Assembly (NCBI RefSeq): GCF_001442625.1
Contig: NZ_LMZQ01000025.1
Coordinates: 1 to 39,169 of the forward strand
Length of the DNA: 39,169 bases
Origin: Pedobacter ginsenosidimutans
GTDB taxonomy: Bacteria; Bacteroidota; Bacteroidia; Sphingobacteriales; Sphingobacteriaceae
Direction: 5' to 3'
The notes under the pieces are model-generated. The model was not told where the DNA came from, did not search any database, and saw only the letters and a list, made by a program, of their open reading frames with translations. Position numbers and translations under genes: made by a program. Shown here piece after piece: positions 7,743 through 16,744 of this stretch; within the stretch, counting starts at the first letter, position 1, and each line of letters begins with the position of its first letter.

Positions 7743-10700
7743 ATGAGAAAATATATATTCTTTTTAGCATTTACCATTTTGTCGAAGTTTCTCTTTGCAC
7801 AAAATGTTAACATACAGGGCCAGGTTAGCGATAAGGATGGCGGTATCCCTGGCGCAAGCATTATTGAAAAAGATGTTCCGGGTAACGGTGCATCTACGGG
7901 AACAGATGGTAAATTTCGGATTACCTTGAGAGGTAAAAGCCATATTCTGGTTGTGAATGCCATTGGTTATCTGGCAAAAGAAGTAACAGTGGGTCAGTCA
8001 GCTAATATTAACATTTTATTAGAGTCTGATGTAAAGGGGCTAGAAGAGGTGGTGGTTGTAGGTTATGGAACCACTAAGAAAGCCACCTTAACAGGAGCAA
8101 TTAGTTCTGTATCGGGGCAGGATATTCGAAGAAACCCTTCGGCAAGTTTGCAGAACACTTTAGCAGGCCGATTACCAGGTTTTAGTTCCCAGCAAACCAG
8201 TGGTCAGCCCGGATCTGATGGCGCAACATTTTTTATTCGTGGAACAGGCTCTTACACAGGCTCTAACCAACCACTTATTATTGTAGATGATATCGAGTTT
8301 ACCTATGCACAATTTGCCCGTTTAGATGCGAATGAAATTGAAAGCCTAAGTATATTGAAAGACGCGTCGACAACAGCTGTTTATGGTATTAAAGGTGCCA
8401 ATGGTGTAGTTTTGGTTACCACCAGACGTGGAGTTGTAGGGCCACCGAACATTACTTTTCGTAGCGAATATGCCCTTTCACAGCCAACAAGGTTACCTAA
8501 CTTTCTTGATGCTTATGAATCAGCAAAGCTTTTTAACCAGGCAAGAATAAACGATGGCTTACCTGTGCAATACACTGCTGCCGATCTCGAACATTGGAAA
8601 ACGGGCGATGATCCTTATGGCCACCCCGATGTAAACTGGAAAGAGGTTTTATTCCGCAAGTTCAGTTACCAATGGCGCAACAACTTCGATATTAGTGGAG
8701 GTAACGATGTGGTAAAATACTTCGCATCATTAGGTATGGTTACCCAAAATGGTATATTAAATGATTTTGGAGCCGGTGAGGATGTAAACAACAATTTTTA
8801 TTACAAAAGATACAATTACCGCTCTAATATTGATATTAAGGCAACAAAAACCTTAAACGTTAAACTCGATTTATTTGGGAATATAGGAGAACGAAACAAT
8901 CCGGTAATCCCTAATATCAACGGTATTCAGAATATATTTTATTTTTACAACAGTTTTTTAACGCTGGCACCATTTGCTTATCCAATTAACAACCCTGATG
9001 GAAGCTATGGTTACAGCTATGCACAGCCAAACCGCTACTCATCGCCAAATATTGTACAGGCATTAACACTGGGAGGTTATAGCAGAGATTTCGAGAACAA
9101 CATGAATATAAATGCCGCCGCTACACAAAAACTCGATTTCATCACACAAGGACTTTCTTTAAGAGGGGCAATTGCTTATGGTAGCACTTATACTTACACC
9201 AGGGGATTATCAAGAGGAACTTTTCCCGCATTTATTTATAATCCCACTGATGGAACTTATACACCTAAAGATCCAAACGTATTCAGGGTAGGTACCTACA
9301 CATTAAACTATAGCCCAGGGTCTACCACCAGAACCATTAATCCACAGGCTTCATTAAACTACGATCGCACATTCGGCTCACACCATATATCGGGGTTGGC
9401 ATTATATAACAACAGAAGCTTTTTTGGATATAGAGACCCTGCCAATACAAATCGGATTTTAAATTTTATCCCAGTACCAACAAGTGGTTTTTCTGGTCGC
9501 GTGGGGTACGACTATAAAGGAAAATATTTAGCAGAATTTAATGCCGGTTATAATAAATCAGAGGTTTTTGCCTCAGGTAAAAAGTATGGCTTTTTCCCTG
9601 CCGGATCAATTGGCTATAACATTTCGGAGGAAAAATTTTTTAAAGGAAACATAAAATTTGTTGATCGTTTAAAATTCAGGGCATCTTATGGCCTTGTAGG
9701 AACGGATGATATTGGTAACTATGCCTATGCTTACTTACAAACATACAATAACAGTGGAAACGTTTCATATGGAACTTCTCATAATGCCTATAATGCCATA
9801 TTCGAAGGGCGTTTAGCCAACTCTGATGTAACCTGGGAGAAAGTTAAGAAGCTAAATATCGGTATGGATCTAACCATGTTTAAAGGACGTGTTACTTCAA
9901 CACTTGATGTGTTTAACGATAATAGGTATGATATTTTAACCAATAGGGGTACAGTGTCTTATGTGTTTGGACAATCTTTACCGCCAGTTAATCTTGGAAA
10001 AACCAACAATAGAGGTTTTGAGCTCGAAATTGCCTATAATGATAAGATTGGTAAAGAATTTAATTATCGTGTTGGCGGTAATATCTCTGTGGCTAAAAAT
10101 AAAATTGTTTTCCAGGATGAGGCCTTACCATTATTTCCATATCAACAATATACCGGTAATCCGATCAACACACCCAGACAGTTTAAATTTGTAGGTTTTT
10201 ACCAGGATGCAGCTGATGTAGCAAATAGTGCCAAGCCTTTAACAGGAGTAAAACCTGGGGATATCAAATATGCAGATTTAAATGGCGATGGTGCAATTAC
10301 AGATGCTGACCAGTCTTATTTTGGATATTCAAATACACCTAATACAATCGTAGGTTTCAATCTAAGTGCAAACTATAAAACTTTAAGTTTGAATGTGCTT
10401 TTTCAAGGCGCATTGAATTTTAATGTTGCTGGCATCCGTGAATCTATCCAAGCATTTGGGTCTAATTTACAGGCTATTCATCAACAAAGCTGGACCCCAG
10501 AACTTGGCCAAAGTGCAAAATATCCTATCCTATCAACTTCACCAAACTCAATTTCTATTCCTACAGCGCCATCCGATTTTTGGAATGTTAGAGGTGATTA
10601 TTTGCGATTAAAATCAATAGAACTAAGTTATGGCATTCCTCAGAGTTGGGTAAATAAGGTTCGGTTAAAAGGCGCAAGAATATATGTAAACGGTACAAAT

Positions 10701-10823
10701 TTAATTACTTGGACAAAACTTGGCTCATTATACGAATACGATCCAGAAATATCAAGTAACAACACAAATACCAATTATCCACCACAAAGGCTCTATAACA
10801 TGGGTTTATCGGTAACATTTTAA
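7743..10823 (+). CDS. SusC/RagA-family TonB-dependent outer-membrane transporter (SusC2)
   Basis: A 1026-aa SusC homologue with complete architecture. It has a signal peptide (ending LFAQN, about residue 20), then a carboxypeptidase-regulatory-like beta-sandwich (GQVSDKDGGIPGASI ... GTDGKFRITL, about residues 26-98). A textbook TonB box LEEVVVVGYG lies at residues 100-109. The plug has LAGRLPGFSSQQTSGQPG, IIVDDIEF, SILKDASTTAVYG and GANGVVLVTTRRG. The barrel carries DIKYADLNGDGAIT and ends GLSVTF. Normally SusC plugs read IDGV; here IVDDIEF is a small variation. It is the third gene of operon A, 33 bp after susD1, and its own SusD starts 9 bp downstream. Tandem SusCD pairs under one promoter may import different-sized or differently decorated fragments of one glycan. 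Confidence 0.95.
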   Translation: MRKYIFFLAFTILSKFLFAQNVNIQGQVSDKDGGIPGASIIEKDVPGNGASTGTDGKFRITLRGKSHILVVNAIGYLAKEVTVGQSANINILLESDVKGLEEVVVVGYGTTKKATLTGAISSVSGQDIRRNPSASLQNTLAGRLPGFSSQQTSGQPGSDGATFFIRGTGSYTGSNQPLIIVDDIEFTYAQFARLDANEIESLSILKDASTTAVYGIKGANGVVLVTTRRGVVGPPNITFRSEYALSQPTRLPNFLDAYESAKLFNQARINDGLPVQYTAADLEHWKTGDDPYGHPDVNWKEVLFRKFSYQWRNNFDISGGNDVVKYFASLGMVTQNGILNDFGAGEDVNNNFYYKRYNYRSNIDIKATKTLNVKLDLFGNIGERNNPVIPNINGIQNIFYFYNSFLTLAPFAYPINNPDGSYGYSYAQPNRYSSPNIVQALTLGGYSRDFENNMNINAAATQKLDFITQGLSLRGAIAYGSTYTYTRGLSRGTFPAFIYNPTDGTYTPKDPNVFRVGTYTLNYSPGSTTRTINPQASLNYDRTFGSHHISGLALYNNRSFFGYRDPANTNRILNFIPVPTSGFSGRVGYDYKGKYLAEFNAGYNKSEVFASGKKYGFFPAGSIGYNISEEKFFKGNIKFVDRLKFRASYGLVGTDDIGNYAYAYLQTYNNSGNVSYGTSHNAYNAIFEGRLANSDVTWEKVKKLNIGMDLTMFKGRVTSTLDVFNDNRYDILTNRGTVSYVFGQSLPPVNLGKTNNRGFELEIAYNDKIGKEFNYRVGGNISVAKNKIVFQDEALPLFPYQQYTGNPINTPRQFKFVGFYQDAADVANSAKPLTGVKPGDIKYADLNGDGAITDADQSYFGYSNTPNTIVGFNLSANYKTLSLNVLFQGALNFNVAGIRESIQAFGSNLQAIHQQSWTPELGQSAKYPILSTSPNSISIPTAPSDFWNVRGDYLRLKSIELSYGIPQSWVNKVRLKGARIYVNGTNLITWTKLGSLYEYDPEISSNNTNTNYPPQRLYNMGLSVTF

Positions 10824-10832
10824 GTTTTAGCT

Positions 10833-12575
10833 ATGAAAAGATATATTTTAATTGTTTTAATTTTGGTAGGGTTAATATCCTGCAAAAAAGCTACGAGTTA
10901 TCTCGATCAACAGAATGCTGGTCAGGATGCAACAGTAGTATTTAGCGATAGTGTACGAACATTGGGTTTTTTAAACGGAATTTACCAGGGGCGTGGTTTT
11001 TCATTTAACAAAGGCCGCTGGGATAGTCACGGAAACCTTGATGAAGCTACTGATGATGCCGAATACCGTTATAGCGGGTCGGGACAGTATGCTGTGATCT
11101 TGTATTCCGGAAACGTAAATCCGTTAAATGTCGTAAAGGGCACAACGACCGATTTTTATGTTCAGCCTTATTTACAGATCCGTGCGGTGAATTTATTTTT
11201 GTCGAAATTGCCAACAACGCCATTAGCCCCTTCCACACAAAAACGCGTTGCTGCTGAAGCAAGGTTTTTACGTGCATGGTATTATCATTATTTAGTGAAA
11301 TCTTTTGGGGGCATTGCACTTCTTGGCGATAGATTGTTTGATAAAGATGATATCATCGATATTCCAAGAAATACTTATGAAGATTGTATAAATTACATTG
11401 TAAGTGAGTGTGATGCTGCTGCTGCAAGCCTTCCATTAGATCAGTTAGATCAAGATTATGGAAGAATTACTAAAGGGATGTGCCTAGCCTTAAAATCAAG
11501 GGTATTGCTTAGTGCCGCGAGCCCTTTATTTAATGGCGGTGGTATAGTTAAAACAGGTGCAATTGCAAGTATAATAGCGTATCCTACTTATGATGCAGCA
11601 CGTTGGGCAAAAGCAGCACAGGCCGCAAAAGATGTAATTGATATGAACAAATACGATCTCGTTGTAGATAATACCACAGCTCCTGGCTTTGGCTTCTATA
11701 AAGCCTTCATTAGCAGGGCAAATAGCGAGTTAATATTTACTTTTACACAAGGACCTAACAAAGATTTTGAAGGCCATTTTCTTCCACCTTCGCGGAGCGG
11801 CGGGTTTTATTCAACACCAACTCAAAATCTTGTAGATCAGTTCGATATGCGTAACGGAAAACAGATTACAGATCCGGCATCAGGATACAATGCCGCCAAT
11901 CCATATGTTAACCGCGATCCTAGGTTCGGTTATACCGTTATTTACAATGGCTCTCTCTATGCCAATAATAGCGGTGCCCAGGCTCCTGTATTTACCTATG
12001 TAAATGCGCCAAGCGATGGTAATGGCATCGGAACAACTTCTGGCTACTATGGCCGTAAAATGTGCGATGTGAATGTATCATGGGGAGGTAGTGCCAATGC
12101 CGATAGGGGTTATCCTTTAATGAGATACGCAGAAATATTGCTCAATTATGCTGAAGCACTTAATGAATTGGGACAAACTAGCAATGCACTTACCTATATT
12201 TTCAAGATCAGGGAACGTGCAGGTATCTTACCAGGTGCCGATGCCAGATTTGGAATTAAAACTGATATCAGCCAAGTAGAACTCAGAGATTTGATTATTA
12301 AAGAACGCCGCACAGAAATGGCTTTTGAAGATATGCGGTTTTACGACGAGAGGAGATGGAAAATTGCCGAGGTAACTGAAAACGCTTTCAATAAGGTTAT
12401 GTTGATTACCCCGAAAAGTGGTACAACCTCTACTTCTACAGATGGTACTTCGTATAATTATCAAATTGCAAATTCGATCAGAAGACATAACTTTCGTGCC
12501 GCAAATTATCTTTTGCCAATTCCGCAGAGCGAAATTTTAAAGCTTCCTTCCTATCTACAAAACCCAGGCTATTAA
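10833..12575 (+). CDS. SusD/RagB-family outer-membrane lipoprotein (SusD2)
   Basis: A 580-aa lipoprotein with lipobox GLISC (acylated Cys17) followed by KK. SusD family blocks are AEARFLRAWYYHYLVKSFGG, then CLALKSRVLLSAASPLFNGG. The C-terminal KERRTEMAFEDMRFYDERRW begins near residue 490. The usual SusD end (YLLPIPQSEI ... QNPGY) closes the protein. It starts 9 bp after susC2 and is the last gene of operon A; a strong rho-independent terminator follows 25 bp downstream. Sequence blocks resemble SusD1 but the two are clearly diverged, so this is not a recent duplication. Ligand unknown; predicted partner is SusC2. Confidence 0.94.
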   Translation: MKRYILIVLILVGLISCKKATSYLDQQNAGQDATVVFSDSVRTLGFLNGIYQGRGFSFNKGRWDSHGNLDEATDDAEYRYSGSGQYAVILYSGNVNPLNVVKGTTTDFYVQPYLQIRAVNLFLSKLPTTPLAPSTQKRVAAEARFLRAWYYHYLVKSFGGIALLGDRLFDKDDIIDIPRNTYEDCINYIVSECDAAAASLPLDQLDQDYGRITKGMCLALKSRVLLSAASPLFNGGGIVKTGAIASIIAYPTYDAARWAKAAQAAKDVIDMNKYDLVVDNTTAPGFGFYKAFISRANSELIFTFTQGPNKDFEGHFLPPSRSGGFYSTPTQNLVDQFDMRNGKQITDPASGYNAANPYVNRDPRFGYTVIYNGSLYANNSGAQAPVFTYVNAPSDGNGIGTTSGYYGRKMCDVNVSWGGSANADRGYPLMRYAEILLNYAEALNELGQTSNALTYIFKIRERAGILPGADARFGIKTDISQVELRDLIIKERRTEMAFEDMRFYDERRWKIAEVTENAFNKVMLITPKSGTTSTSTDGTSYNYQIANSIRRHNFRAANYLLPIPQSEILKLPSYLQNPGY

Positions 12576-12599
12576 CATCTTCTGGTTTATAGTTAATTT

Positions 12600-12644
12600 A
12601 ACTCTCCAAACCTTTTATCATGAAGGTTCGGAGAGTTTTTATTT
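12600..12644 (+). terminator. Rho-independent terminator of operon A
   Basis: AACTCTCC-A-AACCTT and AAGGTT-C-GGAGAGTT form a 14-bp stem with one internal mismatch and a short loop, followed by TTTTT ATTT. It lies 25 bp after the susD2 stop. Confidence 0.85.
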
Positions 12645-12858
12645 ATATGCAAATCAGCAAGCACATCTAATAGGAACCCTTGCCTTAAAAGCAATGCAGC
12701 CTAAATGGCTAATCAGGCGATAAACTTCGATGTAGAACGTTGATTACGCGCCTTAGTCAAAAAATAGGATTAAGCACTTCAAAAGACGGATTTAAAGCAG
12801 ATCGTATAAGCCAATTTTTAACTTAACAAGGGAAAGTGATTTGAATATGTGATTTAAC

Positions 12859-12881
12859 TTAAACGTCAATTAAACGTTTAA
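12859..12881. promoter_or_regulatory. TTAAACGT repeat/palindrome, candidate LacI-type operator (copy 2)
   Basis: TTAAACGT at 12859-12866 and the palindrome TTAAACGTTTAA at 12870-12881 repeat the arrangement seen at 2490-2512, with the same 11-bp offset between copies. It sits 62 bp (start to start) before the CCCCT repeat, against 63 bp at copy 1. Copy 1 overlaps a stop codon while copy 2 is fully noncoding, so coding constraint does not explain the match. Confidence 0.5.
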
Positions 12882-12931
12882 GTTTTCTTGAAAGTCTTAA
12901 AATCACTGGAAATGGTCTAAAAATAACAATT

Positions 12932-12960
12932 TAACCCCTACTTATTACTGTATTACCCCT
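12932..12960 (+). promoter_or_regulatory. CCCCT direct repeat, candidate HTCS/AraC-type activator site (copy 2)
   Basis: TAACCCCT (12932-12939) and TTACCCCT (12953-12960) are again 21 bp apart. The whole block from ATTTAACCCC to CCCCTCACT matches 2562-2596 except for one C/T difference in the spacer. The surrounding sequence is not similar, so the block is conserved by function rather than by recent duplication of the region. Confidence 0.65.
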
Positions 12961-12983
12961 CACTACAAACGCACTTTTTATAG

Positions 12984-12991
12984 TTAATTTG
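12984..12991 (+). promoter_or_regulatory. -7-like promoter element of susC3 operon
   Basis: TTAATTTG lies 23 bp beyond the direct repeat, the same spacing as TTACTTTG at 2616-2623. The expected transcription start is near 12998, leaving a leader of about 480 nt before susC3. Confidence 0.5.
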
Positions 12992-13237
12992 CTTCAACCA
13001 AGTATAAGAATATAAGATCAATCCGGATTATTCGAGATTAACTACCTAGAATAATTGATGGGTACAGCAGCGTAAAGAAAATGTTGTATCTAATTTTTTG
13101 AAGCAAAACCTAATCCTTTAACTAATCATAAAAACCCAAACAAAATGTCCCCATTATTATCAACTCAAATTATTATTTGACGATGTGGTCCGAACCCATT
13201 GTCTGTTTAACAAAAAAATAATCCCTAAACCAAAATT

Positions 13238-13471
13238 ATGAAGAAAGATAAATCTACTCCACTCTTTTAAAATCCTAAACAAAAATAGGAAGTCCTTACT
13301 GCTGGTAAGGGCAAAACAATAAAAAATGCGAAAGAATAAGGTGCCGCGTGTGCCGTTTTCCTAAACATTACCAACGAAACATTTTCGATCGATCGAACTC
13401 CTTATGGTTCAACAAGTCTTGAGCAAGGGCAAGCTACGATCTCACTTATTGATGTACCTAACCAATTTTAA
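13238..13471 (+). pseudogene. Stop-interrupted small reading frame in the susC3 leader
   Basis: From ATG 13238 the frame reads MKKDKSTPLF-stop (TAA 13268), NPKQK-stop (TAG 13286), EVLTAGKGKTIKNAKE-stop (TAA 13337). It then stays open for 43 codons through AVFLNITNETF and GSTSLEQGQATISLIDV to a TAA at 13469, 8 bp before the susC3 start. An ATG at 13145 is in the same frame but meets further stops. Each of the three internal stops is one substitution from a Gln, Lys or Glu codon. This could be a decayed gene of about 77 residues, or a chance open tail. I do not recognise the protein. There is no evidence for recoding. Confidence 0.3.
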
Positions 13472-13479
13472 CCACTTTT

Positions 13480-16400
13480 ATGAAGAAAAAACTACCAAAT
13501 AAAATACTGCTCCATCCACACAGTATTGCCTTTAGGTCAATTTTAAAATTTTTATTCTGTTTTGTAATTACAACTTCTTGCTTAACGGCAGCAGCACAAA
13601 CCGAGGTAACCGTAACCGGTATAGTTAAAGACGAATCTGGGGGAATCCCAGGAGTAAACGTTAAAGTATCTGGTACCCTCAAAGGAATTTCTACAGATAG
13701 TGACGGGAAATATAGTATTAAAATGGCCAGGTCAGGTAAATTGCTGTTCACAGGAATTAGTTACAAACCCAAAACGGTTATCGTGGCAGATTATTTACCA
13801 AATAAAGATGGCATTTATATTATTAACGTAACGCTAGTGAGTGATGTAGGCTCTTTGGACGAAGTAGCCGTAGTGGGTTTTGGTACCCAGAAAAAGGCAA
13901 GTATGGTCAGTTCTATCACGACTATTAATCCAAAAGAACTTAAAGGTCCAACAAGTAATCTAACTACGATGATGCAAGGGCGTGTAGCAGGTATGATCGC
14001 CTATCAGCGTAGTGGAGAGCCAGGGGCAGATAATGCACAGTTTTTTATTCGTGGCTTAGGTACATTTGGTACAGGTAAGCAAGACCCATTGATTTTAATT
14101 GATGGTATAGAATCTACACAGAATGATATGGCCCGCTTGCAGGCAGATGATATCGCCTCATTCAGTGTTTTAAAAGATGCTACTGCATCGGCAGTTTATG
14201 GTGCCCGTGGTGCTAATGGTGTAGTATTAATTACAACAAAATCTGGAGAAGCCGGTAATACAAATTTTACGGTTAGGTCAGAAACGGCAGTTTCATCAAA
14301 CACAAAGAATTTTCAATTTGCAGATAATATTACTTATATGAGAATGGCAAATGAGGCAGCACTAACGCGAAACCCTCAGGCCGCTTTACCTTATCTTCAA
14401 ACCAAAATTGATGGTACAGCCAGAGGAGATAACCCTTTATTATATCCAAGCAACAACTGGATCGATCAATTAATTAAAGATTATACTATAAATACCCGTA
14501 ACAATATTAGCTTACAAGGCGGTGGCGAGAAAGCCCGGTTTTATGTTGCAGGAACATACAATATAGATAATGGAGTGCTAAAAGTTGAGGGACTGAACAA
14601 TTTCAACAATAACGTAAAGTTGAAAAATTATTCTGTTCGCTCTAACGTAGATCTAGATTTGACCAAAACAACCAAAGCCGCAATTCGGGTTTATGGGCAA
14701 TTTGATGATTATTCAGGTCCTTTACTAGGACCCAATGGACAAAGTGGAGGCGAACGGATTTTTAATCAGACCATTTGGTCTAATCCAGTTCTGTTTCCGT
14801 CAGTTTACCCTTCAGAATTATCTCCCTTTACTACACATGCCTTATTTGGAAATGCGATTACACCAAATAACGGATTATATGTAAATCCTTACGCAGAAAT
14901 GGTAAGAGGATATTCTGAGTACAATGCATCAACCTTACAAACTCAAATTGAATTGAAACAAGATTTAAAAGTGTTTACCGAGGGCTTAAATGCACGTTTA
15001 ATGACCTATGCAAGAAGGTATTCTTATTTCGATGTATCCAGAAATTACAATCCCTTTTATTACGTAGCCAGCGAACAACCAAATGGAGGTGTTGGTTTAC
15101 AGGTTTTAAATCCAGGCGGACAAGGTTCTATAGGTGCAACAGGTACGGAGTATTTAGGCTATTCAGAAGGCAGAAAGATTTTAAACTCAACTTTTTATGC
15201 AGAATTGGCCTTAAATTATGCGAGAACATTTGGGGGCAAACATGCAGTAAGCGGCATGCTCATTACAACCATGCGGAACTACTTGTCGGGCAATGCCGGA
15301 AGTTTGCAGTTATCGCTTCCAGCCCGTAACCAAGGCTTATCTGGTAGAGCAACATACGGTTACGACGATAAATATTTAGCCGAATTCAACTTTGGTTACA
15401 ATGGATCAGAACGTTTTGCGGATAATAACCGTTTTGGTTTTTTTCCATCATTTGGCTTAGGTTATGTATTGTCTAATGAAGAATTTTTCAAGCCATTAAC
15501 AAAAGTAATCAACAGCATGAAGTTAAGGGCTACTTATGGTTTTGTTGGAAACGATCAGATTGGAAATGACGATGATCGTTTCTTTTACATGTCGGAAGTC
15601 AACATGAACAACTTTGATTATGGTGCAACTTTTGGCGAGCAATATGGCTATTCTAAAAGCGGGATATTAGTGAGCAGATACGCTAATCCATTAATTACCT
15701 GGGAGAGATCAGAACAACTTAATCTCGGCGTAGACTTTAGGTTTTTTAATGCGCTGGATATCAATATTGATGTATACCGAAATACGCGCTCCAATATTTT
15801 AACTGCACGTACTTATATTCCTACCACAATGGGTTTACAGGCTGCTGTTAGAGCCAATACCAATAAAGCCCAGAATGAAGGGGTAGATTTTGCAGCAGCC
15901 TTCAATAAATCTTTTGGTAACGGATGGTCAGTTCAAATGAGAGGTAATTTTACATATGCAAAAAGTAAAATCCTGATTAATGATGAGCCAACGTACCCAG
16001 CTAACGAATATTACAGAACAAGCGTAGGCCTCCCTACCACTCAGAGATTTGGATACATCGCAGAACGCTTATTTATTGATGATAATGAGGCCAAAAACTC
16101 TCCTTTGCAATTTGATGGAACTCCTGGCTTAAACTACGGAGGTGGTGATATCAAATACCGGGATGTAAATGGCGACGGATTGATTAATGATCAGGATCAG
16201 GTGCCGATTGGTCTTCCAACCTCGCCCGAAATTATTTACGGTTTTGGTGGTACAATCGGCTATAAAAGCTTCGATTTCAGTTTCTTCTTTCAAGGTTCTG
16301 CCCGCTCTTCATTCTTTATCAATTCAGAAAATATTGCCCCATTTGTATTAAACGGAGGTAGTCAGAATGGATTATTGTCAGCTATTTCTGATAGCTATTG

Positions 16401-16734
16401 GTCAGAAGAGAATAGAAATATATATGCCATGTGGCCGCGTTTGAGCCCCAACTTTGTAAGAAATAACAGCCGCGAAGGCAACAATCTTAATCAAACCTCA
16501 ACCTGGTGGATGAGAAGTGGGAATTTTTTAAGGTTGAGAAGTGTTGAATTCGCTTACAATGCCAATAAAAGGTTAACTCAAAGGATTGGTTTAACAGCAC
16601 TCCGCCTATATGTAAGTGCAACCAATGTAGGCTATACCAGCAGCTTTAAAGCCTGGGATCCGGAAATGGGTGGCAAGGGCTTAGGATATCCTATTCAGGG
16701 CACATATAATTTAGGTGTCAGAGCCTCATTTTAA
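13480..16734 (+). CDS. SusC/RagA-family TonB-dependent outer-membrane transporter (SusC3)
   Basis: A 1084-aa SusC homologue, first gene of operon B. The signal segment is unusually long, with a charged N-terminus (MKKKLPNKILLHPHSIAFRS) before the hydrophobic stretch that ends TAAAQ near residue 40. A later start is possible but no nearby Met fits. A carboxypeptidase-regulatory-like domain (GIVKDESGGIPGVNVKV ... DSDGKYSIKM) leads to a TonB box LDEVAVVGFG at residues 126-135. The plug contains MQGRVAGMIAYQRSGEPG, LILIDGIES, SVLKDATASAVYGARGANG and VLITTKSG. The barrel includes DIKYRDVNGDGLIN and ends in Phe. It is preceded by the second copy of the composite promoter. Its SusD partner starts 10 bp downstream. 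Confidence 0.95.
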   Translation: MKKKLPNKILLHPHSIAFRSILKFLFCFVITTSCLTAAAQTEVTVTGIVKDESGGIPGVNVKVSGTLKGISTDSDGKYSIKMARSGKLLFTGISYKPKTVIVADYLPNKDGIYIINVTLVSDVGSLDEVAVVGFGTQKKASMVSSITTINPKELKGPTSNLTTMMQGRVAGMIAYQRSGEPGADNAQFFIRGLGTFGTGKQDPLILIDGIESTQNDMARLQADDIASFSVLKDATASAVYGARGANGVVLITTKSGEAGNTNFTVRSETAVSSNTKNFQFADNITYMRMANEAALTRNPQAALPYLQTKIDGTARGDNPLLYPSNNWIDQLIKDYTINTRNNISLQGGGEKARFYVAGTYNIDNGVLKVEGLNNFNNNVKLKNYSVRSNVDLDLTKTTKAAIRVYGQFDDYSGPLLGPNGQSGGERIFNQTIWSNPVLFPSVYPSELSPFTTHALFGNAITPNNGLYVNPYAEMVRGYSEYNASTLQTQIELKQDLKVFTEGLNARLMTYARRYSYFDVSRNYNPFYYVASEQPNGGVGLQVLNPGGQGSIGATGTEYLGYSEGRKILNSTFYAELALNYARTFGGKHAVSGMLITTMRNYLSGNAGSLQLSLPARNQGLSGRATYGYDDKYLAEFNFGYNGSERFADNNRFGFFPSFGLGYVLSNEEFFKPLTKVINSMKLRATYGFVGNDQIGNDDDRFFYMSEVNMNNFDYGATFGEQYGYSKSGILVSRYANPLITWERSEQLNLGVDFRFFNALDINIDVYRNTRSNILTARTYIPTTMGLQAAVRANTNKAQNEGVDFAAAFNKSFGNGWSVQMRGNFTYAKSKILINDEPTYPANEYYRTSVGLPTTQRFGYIAERLFIDDNEAKNSPLQFDGTPGLNYGGGDIKYRDVNGDGLINDQDQVPIGLPTSPEIIYGFGGTIGYKSFDFSFFFQGSARSSFFINSENIAPFVLNGGSQNGLLSAISDSYWSEENRNIYAMWPRLSPNFVRNNSREGNNLNQTSTWWMRSGNFLRLRSVEFAYNANKRLTQRIGLTALRLYVSATNVGYTSSFKAWDPEMGGKGLGYPIQGTYNLGVRASF

Positions 16735-16744
16735 TTAGAAACAC

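Larger units (their letters stand above)
12576..13479. other. 904-bp regulatory region between operons A and B
   Basis: The longest gene-free stretch of the window. It contains the operon A terminator (12600-12644), about 215 bp in which I see nothing definite, the duplicated promoter block (12859-12991), and a leader of roughly 480 nt. The leader carries a stop-interrupted reading frame (13145 or 13238 to 13471) described separately. No transposase, tRNA or known riboswitch is visible. Confidence 0.5.

Noticed and set aside
8851..8862. TTAAACGTTAA-like sequence inside susC2 as another LacI-type site
   Set aside because: It is an imperfect palindrome within coding sequence and has no CCCCT repeat or promoter after it.
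13238..13471. Recoding of TAA/TAG, or a RiPP precursor, in the susC3 leader
   Set aside because: Both TAA and TAG occur, no suppressor tRNA or modifying enzyme is near, and neighbouring genes use TAA normally as stop; decay or chance is simpler.
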